Assembly: GCA_039798065.1 (NCBI GenBank)
Contig: JBDKGS010000006.1
Coordinates: 1-40,306 of the forward strand
Length of the DNA stretch: 40,306 nt
Direction: 5' to 3'
Source of the DNA: UBA5070 sp039798065
GTDB taxonomy: Bacteria > Fibrobacterota > Fibrobacteria > UBA5070
Translations under genes and position numbers: made by a program
The notes under the pieces: generated by a model
Told to the model about the DNA's origin: nothing
Databases searched by the model: none
Seen by the model: only the letters and a program-made list of their open reading frames with translations
Part shown: one piece after another, positions 19,636 to 26,910 of the stretch
Layout of the letters: every line of letters starts with the position of its first letter
How positions within the stretch are numbered: the stretch's first letter is position 1

Positions 19636-19806
19636 TTATCCCGTGGGACTCATTGGGTGATGCTCGTTCTCCCATTCGACAACCATCGTCACAAGACGAT
19701 CTAAGCGATCCTTTTCAGGATATTTCAAATCGGATCGCATCAAAGCTTCGATTTCGATCAAAGCTTTGATGTGCTCTTGTTCGGATCGTATTGTCGATGA
19801 GTCCAT
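19636..19806 (-). pseudogene. HigA-type antitoxin N-terminal fragment (56 aa, no HTH)
   Basis: A 56-residue frame whose IEIEALMRSD and EKDRLDRLVTMVVEWENEHH match the N-terminal part of HigA-family antitoxins, which usually continue with P-hydrophobic residues and an XRE-type HTH. Here the frame stops after HHPMSPTG, and no HTH is found before the LysR gene. No HigB-type toxin is adjacent. Base composition is visibly more AT-rich than its neighbours. It contains an 11-bp inverted repeat (19738-19748 with 19761-19771). It begins 4 bp after the helicase stop, so it could be translated by coupling. Either a remnant of a toxin-antitoxin locus or a stand-alone mini-antitoxin. Confidence 0.65.
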
Positions 19807-19810
19807 GAGG

Positions 19811-22147
19811 TTAACCCAGAATCGAGAGTCCCGCGAAGCCGGCCACCAGCCGCTTGGTTTGGGTTCCGAACTGCACGTCCAGACGCGCTGCGTTGCCCGA
19901 ACCGTGGATTTTGGTGACCTTGCCGGTACCGAACTTGGGATGCGAAACCCGCATGCCCACGCGGTAGGCGCCGCCGGTGGACTGGTCTTCCGATTCGTAG
20001 TCCGGATGCGCGGGCTTGGGGATGTCGGGCATTGCGGAGGGAATGGGGGCGTTGGTGATGCCCAAAGAGGGTCCCGACGACCCGGCCCGCACGGTGGCTG
20101 CGCCGAATGTGGGGCGGTCTCCACCCACGCTGCGCAAGGCTCCGGGAGGGAACGCGGGGCGACGCTGGGTGTTGCGGTAGCCGGTTTGCGGACGGGAATC
20201 GTCCAGGTCGCCACCCGAAAACACCGATTTGCGAGGTGCCGCACCGGCTTCGTAATTGAGCGCCGAGGTGTCGATCTCGTCCAGGAAGCGCGAAGGGATG
20301 CAAGCATCGCGTACGCCAAATCTTGTCCGGATGCGCGCGTTGAAGATGTGCAGCTTCTTGCGGGCGCGGGTGGCACCCACGTAGAACAGGCGGCGTTCTT
20401 CTTCCAGGGCGTCCGTGCCGCCGTCCTGGCGCAGCATGGGGAACAGGCCTTCTTCGCAACCCGCAAGGCACACCACGTCGTACTCCAGGCCCTTGGAGGT
20501 ATGCAAGGTCTGCAAGATGGCCGTCTTCTCGTCGGTCTTCTTGGTGTCGGCATCCGACACCAGCGCAACCTCTTCCAAGAAGCCCTTCAATCCGGCTTCC
20601 GGATTGCGGGTGGCAAAATCGGCCGCGGCCGACACGACTTCCTGCAAGTTGGACAGGCGTTCCTTGGCTTCGTCGGTGTCTTCGGCTTCGAACGAAGCTT
20701 CCAGGCCCGATTCCACGATGGCGCGTTCCACGATCTCTTCCAGCGTGACTTCTTCCTTCATGGCCCACTGCCACTTGCGCAGAATTTGTCCCATGCCTTG
20801 GGCCTTGGTGCCGCGCACGCCTTCGGGGGGGGCATCGCACAAGGCTTCCACCAGATCGCCGCCGTGGATGCGTTCGGCCGCCGAGCGGTAGAGTTCCAAC
20901 GTCTTTTCGCCGATGCCACGGCGCGGGGCCTGGGCGGCGCGTTCCAGCGCGCGGAAATCCTTGGGGTTCACCAGAAGGCGCAGCCAAGCCATGGCGTCCT
21001 TCACTTCGGCGCGGTCGTAGAACCGCACGCCGCCGATCATCACATACGGCACGCCTTCGCGGCGCATGGCGTCTTCCAGCACGCGCGACTGGCTGTTGGT
21101 GCGGTACAGGATGGCGACCGACTTGTCTTCGTTCAGCGCTTGGCGGGCGATGCCCCCAATGCGTCGACCTTCGCCGATCTCGTCTTCCTCGGTCCACATC
21201 GACACCAGATCGCCTGGAGCCTCGGCGGTGAAGATCTCCTTTTCCTTGCGCAGCTTGTTCTTCTTGATGACGGAACTTGCCACCTTCAGAATGTTGCCCG
21301 TGGAGCGGTAGTTCTGCTCCAGCTTCACCACGTGGGCACCCGGATAGTCCTTCTCGAAGTCCAGGATGTTCTTGAGGTCGGCGCCGCGCCATGAATAGAT
21401 GGACTGGTCGTCGTCGCCCACCACCATGATGCGACCGTGCGTGCCCAGGCGCTTGACGATCTGGTATTGCACCGAGTTCGTGTCCTGGTACTCGTCGATG
21501 AGGATGTAATTGAAGCGGCTGCGCCAGTATTCCTCGCGTTCGGGAAAGCGGCGGAACAGGTCCAGCACGTTCAGCAGAAGGTCGTCGAAGTCCATGGCGT
21601 CGGCGGCCTTGAGGGCCTTCTGGTAGTGCTCCATCACCTTGGCGGCGTTCTTGGAGACTGGGTCGAAGGCGGCTGCCAGCTGTTCGGGGCCTTCGTCGCG
21701 GTTCTTCGCGCTGGAGATGATGCGACGGAAAATGTCAGGTGTGGGGGTCTTGATGGCAAGCTTGTCGCAGGCTTCGGCGCAGACCTTGCGCTGGTCGTCG
21801 TCGTCGTAGATCGTGAACGCGTCGCCGTAGCCCAGAAATCCGCCGTCGCGTCGCAGGATGCGCGCGCAGATGCCGTGGAAGGTTCCCATCCATTCGGGAG
21901 CCGACTGTCCCATGAGTTTTTCGGCGCGTTCGCGCATCTCGCGCGCCGCCTTGTTCGTGAACGTGAGGGCCACGATTTCCCAGGGCTTGCGTCCCAGTCC
22001 GCCGATCAGCCAGGCGATCTTCCAGGTGAGCACGCGGGTCTTGCCCGAACCGGCACCGGCCAAGATCAGCTGTGGTCGGTCGTTCACAAGGACGGCTTCT
22101 GCCTGAGCCGGATTCAGTTCGGCCTTGATCCTGTCCTCTAGCGTCAT
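19811..22147 (-). CDS. uvrD: UvrD/PcrA-family superfamily 1 DNA helicase
   Basis: A 778-residue 3'-5' helicase for repair and for clearing replication forks. All SF1A motifs can be read: GAGSGKT (Walker A), LTFTNKAAREM (Ia), DEYQDTN (II), VGDDDQSIYSWRGA (III), QNYRSTGNIL (IV), LHTSKGLEYDVV (V) and YVGATRARKKL (VI). The C-terminal 60 residues form the usual Tudor-like tail after a glycine-rich linker. I start at the ATG at 22147 (MTLEDRIKAELN), with GAGGAG upstream; the frame is open for 13 more codons but those lack an SD. A near-copy of the dispersed 13-bp motif covers the SD-start interval (22143-22155). UvrD versus PcrA cannot be separated by eye. Confidence 0.95.
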   Translation of the reverse strand: MTLEDRIKAELNPAQAEAVLVNDRPQLILAGAGSGKTRVLTWKIAWLIGGLGRKPWEIVALTFTNKAAREMRERAEKLMGQSAPEWMGTFHGICARILRRDGGFLGYGDAFTIYDDDDQRKVCAEACDKLAIKTPTPDIFRRIISSAKNRDEGPEQLAAAFDPVSKNAAKVMEHYQKALKAADAMDFDDLLLNVLDLFRRFPEREEYWRSRFNYILIDEYQDTNSVQYQIVKRLGTHGRIMVVGDDDQSIYSWRGADLKNILDFEKDYPGAHVVKLEQNYRSTGNILKVASSVIKKNKLRKEKEIFTAEAPGDLVSMWTEEDEIGEGRRIGGIARQALNEDKSVAILYRTNSQSRVLEDAMRREGVPYVMIGGVRFYDRAEVKDAMAWLRLLVNPKDFRALERAAQAPRRGIGEKTLELYRSAAERIHGGDLVEALCDAPPEGVRGTKAQGMGQILRKWQWAMKEEVTLEEIVERAIVESGLEASFEAEDTDEAKERLSNLQEVVSAAADFATRNPEAGLKGFLEEVALVSDADTKKTDEKTAILQTLHTSKGLEYDVVCLAGCEEGLFPMLRQDGGTDALEEERRLFYVGATRARKKLHIFNARIRTRFGVRDACIPSRFLDEIDTSALNYEAGAAPRKSVFSGGDLDDSRPQTGYRNTQRRPAFPPGALRSVGGDRPTFGAATVRAGSSGPSLGITNAPIPSAMPDIPKPAHPDYESEDQSTGGAYRVGMRVSHPKFGTGKVTKIHGSGNAARLDVQFGTQTKRLVAGFAGLSILG

Positions 22148-22176
22148 TTTCTGTCTCCTCGACTCGCGATCGGATA

Positions 22177-22194
22177 CGGATCCCACGGGATCCG
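22177..22194. promoter_or_regulatory. Perfect inverted repeat upstream of the helicase gene
   Basis: CGGATCCC-AC-GGGATCCG, 30 bp upstream of the helicase start codon. Size and symmetry suit a dimeric repressor site; a LexA-type role would make sense for a repair helicase but the sequence is not a recognised LexA box. Confidence 0.45.
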
Positions 22195-22378
22195 CATTTG
22201 AAATTCATTGGGAGGGCGGGGGCCTGTTTTCCCTTCGAGGAAAACCCAAGACCCGGCCATCGGCACATCGAGTGCGCAGGCAAAGATGTATTCCCGCAGC
22301 CGCCTAAACGAGGTTTGGCGGCTTAGGTGGTCCTGCTTGCCAATCGTTGCCTGGAAAATGGACGACCGGGAAATCGCC
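22195..22378. other. Gap between PilB/GspE and helicase genes with two further hairpins
   Basis: No coding frame is convincing here. GTTTTCC/GGAAAAC (22226-22232 with 22239-22245) and GCCGCC-t-AAAC/GTTTGGCGGC (22299-22322) can each form a hairpin. Neither has a T-tract, so they are at best weak terminators of the upstream gene. Confidence 0.4.
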
Positions 22379-24274
22379 TCAGGTGTCGGCCTGCGAAGCC
22401 GCGATCACCTGTTCGATCGTGGTCAAACCCTGCAGCGCCTTTTCCAATCCGTCGCGGCGCAAGGTGACCATTCCCTTGGTCTTGGCGTAGGCCTTGATGG
22501 TGTCGGCCGAATCGCGCGCCAGCACCATGGAGCGCACCGTCTCGTCGGGCGCCATGAGTTCGAAAATGCCCAATCGACCGCGGTAGCCGCTGCCGCTGCA
22601 GTTCTTGCAGCCCTTGCCGTGGAAGAACCGGGTGCCGGGCCGGATCCCGATGCGGATCAATGTGTCGTCGGGATACACCTTCTCTTCGCGGCACTTGGGA
22701 CAAATTCTGCGTACCAGTCGCTGGGCCAAAATCCCCTTCACGCAACTGGACACCAGGAACGGTTCCAGGCCCATGTCCAGCAAGCGCGTGAAGGCGCCGG
22801 GCGAGTCGTTTGTGTGCAGGGTGGAAAAGACAAGGTGACCCGTGAGCGCCGCTTGCACGGCCATTTCTGCGGTTTCCTTGTCGCGCATTTCACCGAGCAT
22901 GATGATGTCGGGGTCTTGACGCAAAATGGCGCGGATACCGGCCGCGAACGTGAAACCGGCCATGTTGTTGATCTGGCCCTGGCTAACGCCGGGAATATTC
23001 ATTTCCACCGGGTCTTCCATCGTCACGATGTTGACCTCGGGCGACAACACCTTGCGCACGCACGAATAGAGCGTGGACGACTTGCCGGAACCTGTCGGGC
23101 CGGTCACCAGGATGATGCCGTCGGGGAGGTTAATCATCTCCTCGAAGGTCTCGTACATGCGGGGCTGGAAGCCCATCTTCTCCAACGGAATGTTGTTCGC
23201 GTTGGGGTCAAGAATACGCATCACGATCTTCTCGGCCACACCGCGCTGACGCAGCATGGTGGGGAAGGAACTCACGCGAAGATCGACTTCCTTGCTGTTG
23301 TGCTTGATCGTGAAACGGCCGTCCAGCGGTTTGCGCTTTTCGGCGATGTCCATGCTGGCCAGCACCTTCAGGCGCGAGATGATCTGGCTCATCAGCTTGG
23401 CCGGAATGTTGGGCTTCTCGATCAGGTCGCCATCGATACGGTAGCGCAGACGCAAATGCGTTTCTTGCGGCTCCAGATGGATGTCGGAAGCGCCCGCGGC
23501 CACGGCTTCGTTGATGATGATGTTGACGATCTTGACGACCTGGCGACCTTCTTCGTCGGCCAGTTGTTCTTCTTCGACGTTGTTCTTGACAAGTTCGAGT
23601 TCCTTGTCGTCGCCGACGATCCCCTGGAACATTTCCTGGAGATTGCCACCGCCCGCCGCGTACGCGCGATCCAGCGCGTTGAGAATTTCCTTCTCGGTGG
23701 CGAGCATGGGCTCGACTTCGCGACCGGTCTTGAACTTGATGTGGTCGAGCGTGCGCAGGTTCGACGGGTCGGCCATGGCCACCGTCAGAATGTTGTCGCG
23801 TTCGAAGATGGGCACCACACGGTACGAGCGCGCCATTTCCTGCGGCACCAGCTTCACGATGGCCGGATCCAGGTTGATGTTCTCCAGGATCACGCGCTGC
23901 ACGTCGATCTGCGCCGAGATCACATCCAGCAGCTTGGCTTCGTCGATGAAGCCTTTCTCGATGAGCACCTTGCCCAGCTGCTTGCCGGACTTCTTCTGCT
24001 CTTCCAGCGCCTGCCCGATCTGGGCATCGGTCATGAAGCCTTGGTCGACCAGGATTTCGCCAAGGCGCTTGCGCTGACCCGACAATTCCAGCTGCAGGCC
24101 CAGCACGCTCTCCAGGGTGTCCTGGTTGATGTGGCCCATGGTGACAAGAACTGTCCCAAGACTGGTGCCCGTGCGTTTGTGCTCCTCCATCGCCTTGTCG
24201 AGGATTTCCTGATTGATCAGGCCTTGAGCGAGGAGGATCTCTCCGATTTTCTTGCGACGGCGTCTCTGTGCCAT
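22379..24274 (-). CDS. pilB: PilB/GspE-type secretion ATPase with N-terminal MshEN repeats
   Basis: A 631-residue assembly ATPase for type IV pili or type II secretion. The N-terminus holds tandem MshEN-type segments (IGEILLAQGLINQEILDKAM, then LGEILVDQGFMTDAQIGQAL and LGKVLIEKGFIDE); such domains bind c-di-GMP in MshE and relatives. The ATPase core has GPTGSGKSSTLYS (Walker A), ILRQDPDIIMLGEMRD (Asp box and Walker B) and ALTGHLVFSTLHTND. A tetracysteine zinc site follows: CPKC and CKNC about 28 residues apart. No pilC, pilT or pilin gene is nearby, so PilB versus GspE is unresolved. The ATG at 24274 has only a weak SD. Confidence 0.93.
   Translation of the reverse strand: MAQRRRRKKIGEILLAQGLINQEILDKAMEEHKRTGTSLGTVLVTMGHINQDTLESVLGLQLELSGQRKRLGEILVDQGFMTDAQIGQALEEQKKSGKQLGKVLIEKGFIDEAKLLDVISAQIDVQRVILENINLDPAIVKLVPQEMARSYRVVPIFERDNILTVAMADPSNLRTLDHIKFKTGREVEPMLATEKEILNALDRAYAAGGGNLQEMFQGIVGDDKELELVKNNVEEEQLADEEGRQVVKIVNIIINEAVAAGASDIHLEPQETHLRLRYRIDGDLIEKPNIPAKLMSQIISRLKVLASMDIAEKRKPLDGRFTIKHNSKEVDLRVSSFPTMLRQRGVAEKIVMRILDPNANNIPLEKMGFQPRMYETFEEMINLPDGIILVTGPTGSGKSSTLYSCVRKVLSPEVNIVTMEDPVEMNIPGVSQGQINNMAGFTFAAGIRAILRQDPDIIMLGEMRDKETAEMAVQAALTGHLVFSTLHTNDSPGAFTRLLDMGLEPFLVSSCVKGILAQRLVRRICPKCREEKVYPDDTLIRIGIRPGTRFFHGKGCKNCSGSGYRGRLGIFELMAPDETVRSMVLARDSADTIKAYAKTKGMVTLRRDGLEKALQGLTTIEQVIAASQADT
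24143..24155. repeat. GACA-N5-TGTC site 6 (spacer AGAAC)
   Basis: Exact copy inside the pilB-type gene, coding T-V-L-V within LGTVLVTMG. Confidence 0.8.
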
Positions 24275-24349
24275 GGATTTCCGTAGTTCAGGGTTGCATC
24301 CAAATTAGCCATCAATAGGCCGGTTCCGGCCAGGGAACTTGCGATCGGG

Positions 24350-25294
24350 TCAGCGATGGACCCAACCCAATGGTGCCATTTCCTGACGGCTGTTGTCCAA
24401 TTCTATCCAAACCCCGGCTCCCTCTTCCACCCGACCGACCACCTTGGCGCCATGGGGAAGAGTCTTTTCGCAGGAGGGTGCGACAACCGCCAGCAAGGCG
24501 TGGTCCTCGCCGCCGTGCCATAACCATCGCGCTGGATCCGGTTCTCCCAGGATGGCTGCCGCCTGCTTGAGACGGTTTGGAATTGTCAATTTCCGGCTGT
24601 CCAAAACAAGCGCCTTTTGCGAGGCCAGCGCCAGATGCGAGGCTTCGCTGGAAAGGCCGTCGGAGAGGTCGATGGCGGCATGGACGGAAATTGGAAACAA
24701 GGCCGTAGCGATGGAAAACGGTGGCCTGGGGCGCCTGTGAGCGGCCACGAGGGGCTTGAGAGTCGGATTGTCCTGCATCCCTTGGAGCAGGGCCTGCATG
24801 CCTGCAGCCGAGTTTCCGGGCGCCCCAGCCAGAACGATCAGGTCGCCCGATCGCGCTCCGGATCGCTTCCAGACCCTTTTGCCGCACGGTCTTCCCAAGA
24901 GGCTCAAACTGACAAATCCTGGACCTTGCGTGCGTACGGTGTCGCCACCGACAATTTCACAGCCGTACGTTTTGCATGCGGCTTTGGCTCCTTTGGCCAG
25001 TCCCGCAAAGACGGAATCGTCCCAATCTTTGCCCATCCCCACCGACCACACCGCTTGGGTGGGAATCCCTCCCATGGCCAGGATGTCGGCCACGTTCTGG
25101 GCCACGGCTTTCCAGCCGATATCCGCCGGAGACGACCAGTCGAGTCGAAAATGGACCCCTTCCGCCAGGGCGTCGCAGCAGAACAATTGTTTGCCAGGGA
25201 GCACCGCGGCATCGTCGCCCACCTTGGCGGGATCGCCGCTCCAACCAAAGGCCTTGGCGATGCGATCGAACTCGGGGGTGGCGGGGTAACCCAT
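24350..25294 (-). CDS. thiL: Thiamine-monophosphate kinase
   Basis: A 314-residue ThiL that phosphorylates thiamine monophosphate to the diphosphate cofactor using ATP. Family motifs are present in order: VGDDAAVL, DALAEGVHFRLDW (Mg- and substrate-binding acidic residues), NVADILAMGGIP, IVGGDTVRTQG, AAIDLSDGLSSEA and WHGGEDHALLAVV. The ATG at 25294 overlaps the stop of the upstream methyltransferase gene (ATGA), so translation is probably coupled. Shortly after the stop a GGCCGG-tt-CCGGCC hairpin (24318-24331) without a T-tract precedes the PilB gene. Confidence 0.95.
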   Translation of the reverse strand: MGYPATPEFDRIAKAFGWSGDPAKVGDDAAVLPGKQLFCCDALAEGVHFRLDWSSPADIGWKAVAQNVADILAMGGIPTQAVWSVGMGKDWDDSVFAGLAKGAKAACKTYGCEIVGGDTVRTQGPGFVSLSLLGRPCGKRVWKRSGARSGDLIVLAGAPGNSAAGMQALLQGMQDNPTLKPLVAAHRRPRPPFSIATALFPISVHAAIDLSDGLSSEASHLALASQKALVLDSRKLTIPNRLKQAAAILGEPDPARWLWHGGEDHALLAVVAPSCEKTLPHGAKVVGRVEEGAGVWIELDNSRQEMAPLGWVHR

Positions 25295-26517
25295 CAGTCG
25301 TCGTCGCCCGCGATTCCCGAAGGCTCGGTCACCATCACCCATTTTTCGCCGCGGACCCTGGTGTAGGAAAGCACAGCCGGTGGGCCTTGCAGGCTTTTGA
25401 GCGCCTTGAGGGCCTTCTCGGGGACCACCGCCACGCCGCGTTTCTTGACCGCAGCGCAGGAGCGTCCGCATTGGCGCAGCAGGGCTTCTTCCACTCCGGC
25501 CTTGAGGGGGCCGTGCGCGAGCAGACGGTACGACTTGAGCAGGTTCGATTTGACAGATTGCGTCCCGGTCAACCAGGCGATGGACGCGTCCATGCGTCGC
25601 AACCCATGGGTCGTGCCGAACGCCGCGAACAGGTGGCTTCGCACCATGGCCTTGACCGGCTCGAAGACCCATTCCATGGGCTCCTGCGCCAGATCTTCCT
25701 CGAAGGCCGCATCCGCGACGGATTTTGGCGCGCTCCAGGTTTCCCAGGTACCGTCGCGGAATTCGGACACCCGCAGCTGGCCGGCGGTCGCCAGCGACCC
25801 GGTCCACACGATCTGTTCGCGCAGTTCGTCGTGGACGCCCACGAATTCGGTTTCGCAAGGGAGTGCGAGCATGCCTTCGGGCGCGCCCGGCGACAATTTC
25901 ACCGCGCCGGCCTCGAACCGACGCGACAATTCCCGGATGCCGTGGATGTCGGGAGAAAGTCCACCATGGTCCCAACGGTCTTCGCCTTGGTCGCGCCCGC
26001 TGGTGCGCCGGTCGGGATCCAGATGGAAAGCTCGGGCCGTCACACCTTCGGGAAGGTGGGGGAGTTCGCTGGGTGCGAGAATGGATGCGGAAAATCCAAG
26101 GACGGACAGATTATGTCGGGCCAGCTCGAGGGCCACCGGATCCAGATCGACCAGCTCCACCGAGATTCCGGCCCGGGCAAGTTCGATGGAATCGCCGCCA
26201 GACCCGCAGCACAGATCGGCCACCGAGGTCCAGCCCGCGTCCAGGTAGCGCTTGGCCTTCCAGGCGGCGGGCTCGCGACCGCTGGCCTGTTCCAGCAGCC
26301 GCCGCGTGAAGAGCATGCCCTTGGCGACATCGCCGAATTTTGTCATGGCCTTGCGACGCAGCTCGGATTGCTCCTGCACCAGCCGGGCCTTCGGGGCATC
26401 GAGCGTCTTGCGCAGTCTCTGGGCCACGGCGAACGGGTCGGAAAGGCCCGACTTGGCCAGTTCGGCCAACGCTTTTTCGCCATCGCTGCGCAGGAATTCC
26501 AGGTCCTCGAGGGTCAT
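25294..26517 (-). CDS. Class I SAM-dependent methyltransferase with THUMP-like domain
   Basis: A 407-residue protein. The central Rossmann methyltransferase has motif I DLCCGSGGDSIELAR, the acidic strand VELVDLDP, and FHLDPDRR, the DPxRR signature of a family annotated as THUMP-like methyltransferases. The C-terminal third (about 300-400), with LKSYRLLAHG and AAVKKRGVAV, fits the THUMP-like module that is thought to bind RNA. The substrate is unknown; RNA modification is inferred from the domain. It ends in an acidic DDD and overlaps thiL by 4 bp. The start ATG gives MTLEDLEFLRSDGEKAL; it lies 27 bp after the small membrane protein gene. Confidence 0.85.
   Translation of the reverse strand: MTLEDLEFLRSDGEKALAELAKSGLSDPFAVAQRLRKTLDAPKARLVQEQSELRRKAMTKFGDVAKGMLFTRRLLEQASGREPAAWKAKRYLDAGWTSVADLCCGSGGDSIELARAGISVELVDLDPVALELARHNLSVLGFSASILAPSELPHLPEGVTARAFHLDPDRRTSGRDQGEDRWDHGGLSPDIHGIRELSRRFEAGAVKLSPGAPEGMLALPCETEFVGVHDELREQIVWTGSLATAGQLRVSEFRDGTWETWSAPKSVADAAFEEDLAQEPMEWVFEPVKAMVRSHLFAAFGTTHGLRRMDASIAWLTGTQSVKSNLLKSYRLLAHGPLKAGVEEALLRQCGRSCAAVKKRGVAVVPEKALKALKSLQGPPAVLSYTRVRGEKWVMVTEPSGIAGDDD
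26105..26117. repeat. GACA-N5-TGTC site 7 (spacer GATTA)
   Basis: Exact copy inside the methyltransferase gene; on the coding strand it is phased xGA|CAT|AAT|CTG|TCx, a different reading frame from sites 1-4 and 6. Confidence 0.8.
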
Positions 26518-26544
26518 TCCGGCTCCGTCAGGGTCGACTGGAAA

Positions 26545-26910
26545 TCAGTCGTTCGGATTGAAGTTCTGCATGCTGGTGAGCATGATGGCCACGAAGATCA
26601 TGAAACCGCCAGCGAACATCATCTGCTCCTTCAAAGGGAGCGCGCGCGGCGGCAGCTGTTTGAGATCGGCCGAGTCGACCTTGGGTTTGGACAGGGTGTC
26701 TTTCGATGCGATCGGCGATGGTGTGGACGTCGAGTCCTTGGCCTTGGTCGCGGTATCCTTCGACTTGACAGAAACCGTCGTTCCCAACGCCGGTGGCGAG
26801 ATCTTCCCACCAGGCCCGACGATGGGCGCGGCCATCGCTTCGTTGCCGGTCAACGCGCTGGCGACCACTAGGGCGCATACAAGCGCGAGGATTCGAGCCG
26901 ATCGGCTCAA
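26545..26910 (-). CDS. Small exported/membrane protein of unknown function, TTG start coupled to gatB
   Basis: A 121-residue protein. The only start near a signal peptide is a TTG at 26910 that overlaps the gatB stop (TTGA). It opens MSRSARILALVCALVVASAL with cleavage likely after NEAMA, then a proline/serine/lysine-rich low-complexity stretch (about residues 25-85), and a C-terminal TM (MFAGGFMIFVAIMLTSM). The topology is either periplasmic with a C-terminal anchor or, if not cleaved, two TMs. I do not recognise a family. Coupling to gatB gives coexpression but no functional hint. The unusual start lowers confidence in the exact N-terminus. Confidence 0.7.
   Translation of the reverse strand: MSRSARILALVCALVVASALTGNEAMAAPIVGPGGKISPPALGTTVSVKSKDTATKAKDSTSTPSPIASKDTLSKPKVDSADLKQLPPRALPLKEQMMFAGGFMIFVAIMLTSMQNFNPND

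Noticed and set aside
22208..24286. A 692-codon + strand frame opposite the PilB/GspE gene, and similar + frames opposite icd, gatB and serA
   Set aside because: The opposite strand encodes complete, motif-bearing enzymes; the + frames lack SD and domains.
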